From positions 1 through 10,067 of the forward strand of contig CAKRPM010000029.1 in NCBI GenBank assembly GCA_934378025.1: a stretch of 10,067 nucleotides of DNA. Reading direction: 5' to 3'. The notes beneath the pieces were generated by a model that was not told the DNA's origin, searched no databases, and worked only from the letters and a program-made list of their open reading frames with translations. Both the position numbers and the translations under genes were made by a program. How positions within the stretch are numbered: position 1 is the stretch's first letter; every line of letters begins with the position of its first letter. This document shows positions 5,439 through 10,067 of the stretch, piece after piece. The stretch comes from an uncultured Eubacteriales bacterium. GTDB taxonomy: Bacteria > Bacillota > Clostridia > Oscillospirales > QAKW01.

Positions 5439-7235
5439 TTACAGATGTACCTCTTCCAGCTGGCTGGTATACAGACGATAGTATTTGCCGCGCTTTTCCA
5501 AAAGCTCGGCATGCGTGCCGCGTTCAACGATTTTTCCCTCTTCCACGACCAAAATCAAATCGGCGCGGCGAATGGTGGACAGCCGATGGGCAATGACAAA
5601 GGAGGTACGCCCTTCCAGCAGCTTTTCGGTGGCGGATTGAATGAGCTGCTCGGTTTGTGTGTCGACAGAGCTGGTGGCCTCATCCAAAATGAAAATACGC
5701 GGATCGGCAATGACGGCACGGGCAAAAGAAATCAGCTGTTTTTCACCGGTGGAGAGGTTTTCGCCGCCCTCGCCGACATCGCTGTCATAGCCCTTTTCCA
5801 TCCGCTCGGCAACGCGGTCGGCACCGATCAATTCGGCGGCCGCTGTCATTTGCGCCTCGTCGGCGTCGGGATTGCCGTAAAGAATGTTTTCCCGTACGGT
5901 GCCGCTGAATAAATGAGACGATTGCAGCACATAGCCCATATTTTCGTGCAGCCATTGCACGCTGCGCGTCCGATAGTCGGCGCCGTCAATCAGAATTTCT
6001 CCCTCATTCGGTTCAAAAAAGCGGCAAATCAGGTTGACCAGTGTGCTTTTGCCCGCCCCGGTTTGACCGACGATGGCCACGGTCGCGCCCGCCGGTATGT
6101 GCAGATTGAAATGGCGCAGCACATATTCTTTTCCGTCCGGATACATAAAGGAAACGTCTTTAAAGTCAATTTCGCCCCGAAGCGTCGGCCAGTTCTCGCG
6201 TTTCGGATGTAAAAAATCGCCGTATTGCGCCACAACCTCCGGACGATCTTCAATCAGCGGCTTTTCATCCAACAGATCGGTTACGCGTTCGATATTGGCC
6301 TGTGTGGCAACAATATTGCCGAAGGTGCGCGCAATTTGCTGTACCGGTTCCAAAATGCCGACGGCATAGGTGGTAAATGCACTCAGGGTGCCGAGTGCCA
6401 CTGTTCCGGCCAGTGCCATGTTGCCGCCGCGGGTGAGCACCAGCGCGGTCAGTATTGAGGAGCACATCATAATCAGAGAAATATACAAACCGTTGGTTTG
6501 CGACGCTTTCAGGCTGCGGCGATACATTTTTTGACTGGTGCGGGCAAAGTCGGCGTCGTTTTTCGCTTCAATGCCCAAGGTTTTGGAGGTGCGCACGCCG
6601 GTAATCCCCTCGTTGTATTGCCCGGAAATGAGCGCGTTGATTTTTCGGATCGAACGGTTGTATTTTAACAGCTTCTTTTGAAAAAACGTCGTACAGAGCA
6701 CCAAAAACGGCAAAATTATCAAAACAATCAGTGCCAGCCGAACATTCAGTAAAAACATCATGACAAATACAAAAATGACATACATTGCCGCCCAAAAACA
6801 GTCGATCAACGCCCAGGCAATCATGCCGGCAATACGATCGGTGTCGTTCATAACGCGCGCCATAAGATATCCGACGGAATTTTGATTGTAATAGGAAAGC
6901 GAGAGAAATTGCAGATGTGTAAAGCAGGCGTTTTTCATATCACGCCCCAGCCCCATTTCCAAGTCCATGGAAAGGCGCGAGAAAATGACCACGCCCACGG
7001 TTTGCAAAATGATGACGGCGGCGTATGCCGCACTGAAAATGCCCAGCCCGTGCAAAACGCCCGGTGTAATAAAATGATCAATGGCGTATTTTTGAAAAAG
7101 GGGCAGCAACATATCAAAAACGGCGCTTACGGCCATTAAAAATAAATTCAGCAACAGTTTGCCGCGATAATGCTTTAAAAAGGGCGCAAGACGTTTCCAG
7201 ACGGCGAGGTTAAGCGTTTTATGATTCTTTTCCAT
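5439..7235 (-). CDS. ABC exporter half-transporter with the intact catalytic Glu
   Basis: This 598-residue protein has an N-terminal six-helix exporter domain (about 1-310) and a C-terminal ATPase domain, the standard half-transporter layout. Motifs: Walker A GQTGAGKST (390-398), Q-loop Q438, signature LSTGE (494-498), Walker B FILD518 with catalytic E519, and switch H550. The signature departs from the usual LSGGQ. Its partner encoded just upstream has a normal signature but Asp for the catalytic Glu, so together they build one working and one degenerate ATP site, as in TM287/288 and BmrCD multidrug exporters. The frame stays open to 7364, but ATG 7235 has GGAGG about 6 bases upstream and begins a normal exporter N-terminus. 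It overlaps the partner gene by 17 bases. The substrate is unknown; drugs, lipids or peptides are possible. No clear terminator follows. Confidence 0.9.
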   Translation of the reverse strand: MEKNHKTLNLAVWKRLAPFLKHYRGKLLLNLFLMAVSAVFDMLLPLFQKYAIDHFITPGVLHGLGIFSAAYAAVIILQTVGVVIFSRLSMDLEMGLGRDMKNACFTHLQFLSLSYYNQNSVGYLMARVMNDTDRIAGMIAWALIDCFWAAMYVIFVFVMMFLLNVRLALIVLIILPFLVLCTTFFQKKLLKYNRSIRKINALISGQYNEGITGVRTSKTLGIEAKNDADFARTSQKMYRRSLKASQTNGLYISLIMMCSSILTALVLTRGGNMALAGTVALGTLSAFTTYAVGILEPVQQIARTFGNIVATQANIERVTDLLDEKPLIEDRPEVVAQYGDFLHPKRENWPTLRGEIDFKDVSFMYPDGKEYVLRHFNLHIPAGATVAIVGQTGAGKSTLVNLICRFFEPNEGEILIDGADYRTRSVQWLHENMGYVLQSSHLFSGTVRENILYGNPDADEAQMTAAAELIGADRVAERMEKGYDSDVGEGGENLSTGEKQLISFARAVIADPRIFILDEATSSVDTQTEQLIQSATEKLLEGRTSFVIAHRLSTIRRADLILVVEEGKIVERGTHAELLEKRGKYYRLYTSQLEEVHL

Positions 7236-9039
7236 GAAGATCCTCCCCCAAAGATGTCTGAAGGTCATAGACCTGTTTGTAAATTCCGTTTTGGCGCAAA
7301 AGCTCGGCATGGGTGCCGCGCTCGACGATTTTGCCCGCCCGCAGCACCAAAATTTGATCGGCATGCATCAATGTTGCGACGCGATGCGAAATCAAAAAAG
7401 TTGTGGCGTGCCGCGGCATACTGCGCAGTGCCGAGCGGATTTTTACGTCTGTTTCGGCGTCTACCGCGGACAGCGAATCATCAAAAATCATAACGGGCGT
7501 TTGGCGCATTAACATTCGGGCAATGGCCACGCGCTGCTTTTGCCCGCCGGATAAGGTGACACCGCGCTCCCCCACGGGGGTATCATATCCGTCTGCAAAG
7601 GCCTCGATGGCCTCGTCCACACAGGCAATTTTTGCAGCCTGACGTACGGCTTTACGATCGGTTTTTTCACAGGCAACCGCAATGTTTTCTTCAATGGTGC
7701 GGGAATATAAAAACGGTTCTTGCAGCACAATGCCGATGTTTTGGCGCAAAAAGCGGCGATCCATGCGGCGGATATCCGTACCGTCCAAATAGATATGCCC
7801 GTGATCGGGCGGTAAATCATACAGACGGGTTAAAAGATGCATCATGGTGCTTTTACCGCTGCCGGTTTCGCCCAAAATGGCGACGGTACTGCCCGCGGGC
7901 GCTTCAAAAGAAACATCTTTCAATATCGGGTTGCCGCCGGGATAAGAAAAGCTTACATGATCAAAACGCACTTGCCCGTGAACGTCGGGAGAAAGCGCAC
8001 TTTCGTCTTTTTCTTCTTGAGCGTCCAGAATGTAGGCCAGGCGATCCACGGACACGCCTGCCTTGCTCATTTCGGATAATGTTCTGCCCAGGGAGCGGAT
8101 GGGCCAGACCAGCGTCGTGTTATAGGAGATAAAGGCCATCAGTTCGCCCAGCGTCAGCGTGTTGTTTACGGTGGCCGCCGTGCCGACAATCAAAACGGTC
8201 ATGATTTGCAGCCCCGTTATTAAATCGCCCAGTCCCCAATAGCAGCCCATTAAATACCCGAGCTTTATCCAAAGATCGGCGAAAATGCCGTTTTGTTTTT
8301 TAAATTTATCGATTTCATCGCGCTCTCTGCCGAAAGCGCGTACCACACGCACACCGGTCAAATTTTCCTGAACGATGCTGCTAAGTTTGCCCTCCGCCTC
8401 ATCGGCCACCAAAAAACGCGCGCCGATTTTGCGGTAGAAAATCCAGCTGTACAGCAAAATGATCGGAATAAAGGCCAAGGCAACCAACGATAACATGCCG
8501 TTCATCGAAAACATCATAAACAGCGACCAAGCGACCAAAAAGGCGGTGCGGAAAACTTCCGTCAATTGGCCGCTGACAAAGTTTTTCACCACCTCGACGT
8601 CCGAGGTGCAGCGCTGGATAATATCTCCGGTTTGATTGGCGGCATGCCAGGACAGCGGCAGCCGCTGAATATGGGCAAATAATGCGTCCCGCATGCTTTT
8701 GACAAATCCCTCCGCACCGCGTGTGGTATCCACCGTACGGCGATAGGTACAAAAAGCGCCACCCAGCGCCAGCAGCGTGATGACGATTAAAATCCAATAT
8801 AAATGCGTCTGCAGGAAAGCTCGTCCGCCCAGCGCTTCCAGCGGTTGTAACAAAAAAGCGGGCAGCGCAAAGGGCTCGCTTCCCAATACAGAGTCAATGG
8901 TCAGACGGATGACCTGCGGCATCAGTGAGGAAAGAACGGTGGCGCATACCGACCAAAAAAGCATGGCCGCAAAAAAGCGGAGATTGCCTTTTAAAAAGCG
9001 TGTAATCATCGTAAATTTCAAATGCTTTGACTTTTTCAC
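7219..9039 (-). CDS. ABC exporter half-transporter with degenerate Walker B
   Basis: This 606-residue half-transporter is the upstream gene of the exporter pair. Six membrane helices lie in about 20-330. Motifs: Walker A GETGSGKST (390-398), Q-loop Q440, canonical signature LSGGQ (496-500), Walker B VMIFD520 followed by D521 in place of the catalytic Glu, and switch H552. The Glu-to-Asp change marks the degenerate partner of heterodimeric exporters such as TM287 and BmrC. The start codon is GTG at 9039-9037, supported by GGGAGGT (9051-9045) about 6 bases upstream; ATG 9009 has no ribosome binding site. The coding end overlaps the next gene by 17 bases, consistent with equimolar, coupled translation. 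The promoter at 9066-9094 gives a leader of only about 20 nt. No regulator gene is adjacent. Confidence 0.9.
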   Translation of the reverse strand: MKKSKHLKFTMITRFLKGNLRFFAAMLFWSVCATVLSSLMPQVIRLTIDSVLGSEPFALPAFLLQPLEALGGRAFLQTHLYWILIVITLLALGGAFCTYRRTVDTTRGAEGFVKSMRDALFAHIQRLPLSWHAANQTGDIIQRCTSDVEVVKNFVSGQLTEVFRTAFLVAWSLFMMFSMNGMLSLVALAFIPIILLYSWIFYRKIGARFLVADEAEGKLSSIVQENLTGVRVVRAFGRERDEIDKFKKQNGIFADLWIKLGYLMGCYWGLGDLITGLQIMTVLIVGTAATVNNTLTLGELMAFISYNTTLVWPIRSLGRTLSEMSKAGVSVDRLAYILDAQEEKDESALSPDVHGQVRFDHVSFSYPGGNPILKDVSFEAPAGSTVAILGETGSGKSTMMHLLTRLYDLPPDHGHIYLDGTDIRRMDRRFLRQNIGIVLQEPFLYSRTIEENIAVACEKTDRKAVRQAAKIACVDEAIEAFADGYDTPVGERGVTLSGGQKQRVAIARMLMRQTPVMIFDDSLSAVDAETDVKIRSALRSMPRHATTFLISHRVATLMHADQILVLRAGKIVERGTHAELLRQNGIYKQVYDLQTSLGEDLHGKES

Positions 9040-9065
9040 AGTGCACCTCCCGATAATATATCAAG

Positions 9066-9094
9066 ATTTTACCACATCGGATATGGCTTTGCAA
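9066..9094 (-). promoter_or_regulatory. SigA-type promoter for the ABC exporter operon
   Basis: On the minus strand TTGCAA (9094-9089), a 17-base spacer and TAAAAT (9071-9066) with a TGG extension form a good vegetative promoter. Transcription would start near 9060, just ahead of the ribosome binding site at 9051-9045. No operator palindrome is visible around it. Confidence 0.65.
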
Positions 9095-9153
9095 GGGGGC
9101 ATTGAGCGCAAAAAATTCAGAGCATGGTCAGATTTGCGATTTTTGCAAAAGAG

Positions 9154-9181
9154 CACTTTTTTCCCGCGCATGGCATACAAT
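9154..9181 (+). promoter_or_regulatory. Possible mother-cell sporulation promoter (SigE/SigK-like) for the amidase-like gene
   Basis: CATACAAT (9174-9181) matches the SigE -10 consensus CATACAHT and, with the next A, the SigK -10 consensus CATAnnnTA. Upstream, GCACTTT (9153-9159) matches 5 of 7 bases of the SigE -35 (KMATATT) at a 14-base spacing, and CACT (9154-9157) matches 3 of 4 bases of the SigK -35 at 16 bases. TACAAT could instead be a SigA -10, but no good -35 sits 17 bases before it. Short motifs, so tentative. Confidence 0.35.
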
Positions 9182-9215
9182 AAAGCGACGTTGAAAGTAA
9201 AGGAGGAAAAACCGT

Positions 9216-9806
9216 ATGGCAAGCGTTTATTTGCGGCCGAGTGCGGAATTTATTCAGACAGGACCGGAGCCCTACGGTTCCACGCGCGACCGCATGGCAA
9301 ATATCGCCGGCATCAGCGCGTCGGAATTTGAACGGCACGGGGTGACGGCCAATGTCGGTTTTGCCGATATTGATACCGGAACGGCCGTGTCGGAGGCCAA
9401 TGTTTTACAACCGGATTTGTATATATCGATCCGTATGGCACGCGCCGAAAGCGGACAAAGCGGCGGACAGGTGCATTACCGAATTCCCTCGGGGCAGGCG
9501 GCCAAGGACATGACAACGGCGATGAACATGGTCACACCGACGGAAACCATCCTGGCGCCGGAGGAGAACTACAGCCGCAATCGCGGCAATTTTTATGAAC
9601 TTCGAAATGTTACCGTACCGTCTTTGGTGGTAGACGTCGGATTTATCAACAATGCGGCGGATAATCAATTTGTGGCGGAAAATATGTACGAGATCGCGGT
9701 GGCCATTTCCAAGGGGGGACTTGCCTACCTCGGCATTGAATATATTCTGCCGCCGCCCGAGCATGAGTCGGCGTTACGCGCGCAGTATAATACACCGAAA
9801 TCTTAA
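9216..9806 (+). CDS. N-acetylmuramoyl-L-alanine amidase-like (Amidase_3 fold) protein, probably inactive
   Basis: This 196-residue protein follows the Amidase_3 pattern of cell-wall hydrolases (CwlC/CwlD/LytC type): a first strand VYLRPS (4-9), a helix ending in ERHGV (39-43), SEANVLQPDLYISI (59-72), an RGNFYELRN segment (123-131) and LVVDVGFINN (137-146). Active members use two His and one Glu to bind zinc, plus a catalytic Glu. Here the GHGG His position reads SAEF, the Glu before the first helix is replaced within STRDRM, the SIH His is R73, and the VE-GF Glu is D140. All four look lost, so the protein may bind peptidoglycan or a partner rather than cut it. No signal peptide is visible. 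ATG 9216 has AAAGGAGG (9199-9206) 9 bases upstream. It is transcribed divergently from the ABC operon and alone. The family call is by motif pattern only. Confidence 0.65.
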   Translation: MASVYLRPSAEFIQTGPEPYGSTRDRMANIAGISASEFERHGVTANVGFADIDTGTAVSEANVLQPDLYISIRMARAESGQSGGQVHYRIPSGQAAKDMTTAMNMVTPTETILAPEENYSRNRGNFYELRNVTVPSLVVDVGFINNAADNQFVAENMYEIAVAISKGGLAYLGIEYILPPPEHESALRAQYNTPKS

Positions 9807-9932
9807 AAACAGACTGTCAAAAAAAGTCGGTCAACCGCAAGCAAAGAAAAATGAGTCTACTTTTAAGCGGGAAAATTAAAGCGTGTTTTTTGCTTTATAG
9901 TTTTTATAAAAAACAAAAAGCAGCACCGGAAG

Positions 9933-9965
9933 GCGCCCGAAATCATCGAGGTTTCGGGCGCTTTT
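9933..9965 (+). terminator. Intrinsic terminator after the amidase-like gene
   Basis: GCGCCCGAAA (9933-9942) pairs perfectly with TTTCGGGCGC (9952-9961) across a 9-base loop and is followed by TTTT. It lies 127 bases past the amidase stop. That AT-rich gap (9807-9932) has no convincing gene and only weak A/T hairpins. The stem might also stop a gene coming from the right, but the minus-strand T-rich tract is about 14 bases away. Confidence 0.75.
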
Positions 9966-10021
9966 GCTTACTTTTGCCGCTTTCGTATGCACATACGCCG
10001 ACAAGTCCATGTTCGGCAAAT

Positions 10022-10067
10022 TTATCTTCCTTTTTCGAAGTCTGCCGGCGTTTCGATAGGTTTATCG
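10022..10067 (-). CDS. Possible 3' tip of a minus-strand gene entering from the right
   Basis: From the window edge one minus-strand frame reads DKPIETPADFEKGR and then stops at TAA (10024-10022). Its charged, protein-like tail and its position before the hairpin at 9933-9961 suggest the end of a convergent gene. With only 14 residues no function can be given. Another minus frame stays open to a TGA inside that hairpin and cannot be excluded. The stretch 9966-10021 holds only a short palindrome, CGTATG-CA-CATACG (9984-9997). Confidence 0.3.
   Translation of the reverse strand, partial: DKPIETPADFEKGR

Noticed and set aside
7236..7364. Upstream extension of the second ABC gene to an ATG at 7364
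   Set aside because: The extra 43 residues overlap the partner's conserved ATPase domain, and ATG 7235 has a well-spaced ribosome binding site.
10009..10059. Plus-strand ORF starting at ATG 10009
   Set aside because: It has no ribosome binding site and stops after 16 codons.

Overview
The window looks like chromosome from an anaerobic, moderate-GC member of the Clostridia (Firmicutes). The basis is the strong AAGGAGG-type ribosome binding sites, an NfnAB electron-bifurcating transhydrogenase pair, a heterodimeric ABC exporter of Gram-positive type, a CopA with a C-terminal metal-binding domain, and SigA-like promoters. No species can be named from the sequence alone.

Layout. 1-2657 (+): the 3' part of a copper-exporting P-type ATPase (copA, cut by the window edge), then a small alpha/beta hydrolase 23 bases downstream. 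A long bidirectional hairpin terminator (2663-2704) separates them from convergent genes. 2750-5021 (-): nfnA then nfnB, tightly coupled, encoding NADH-dependent reduced ferredoxin:NADP+ oxidoreductase. 5022-5438: a gene-free block packed with direct repeats and hairpins, with a near-consensus promoter at its upstream end pointing at nfnA. 5439-9039 (-): two overlapping ABC exporter half-transporter genes with their own promoter at 9066-9094. 9216-9806 (+): a divergent gene for an N-acetylmuramoyl-L-alanine amidase-like protein that lacks the expected zinc and catalytic residues. 9933-9965: an intrinsic terminator. The last 100 bases may hold the 3' tip of another minus-strand gene.

How the genes work together. 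NfnA and NfnB form one soluble flavo-iron-sulfur complex that exchanges electrons among NADH, NADPH and ferredoxin. The two ABC proteins have complementary defects in their ATP sites (Asp for the catalytic Glu in one, LSTGE for LSGGQ in the other), the pattern of an obligate heterodimer with one degenerate site. CopA and the hydrolase probably share a transcript but have no obvious functional link. The least explained parts are the repeat block, which may form a structured leader of about 357 nt on the nfnAB mRNA, and the apparently inactive amidase-fold protein with a sporulation-like promoter motif.
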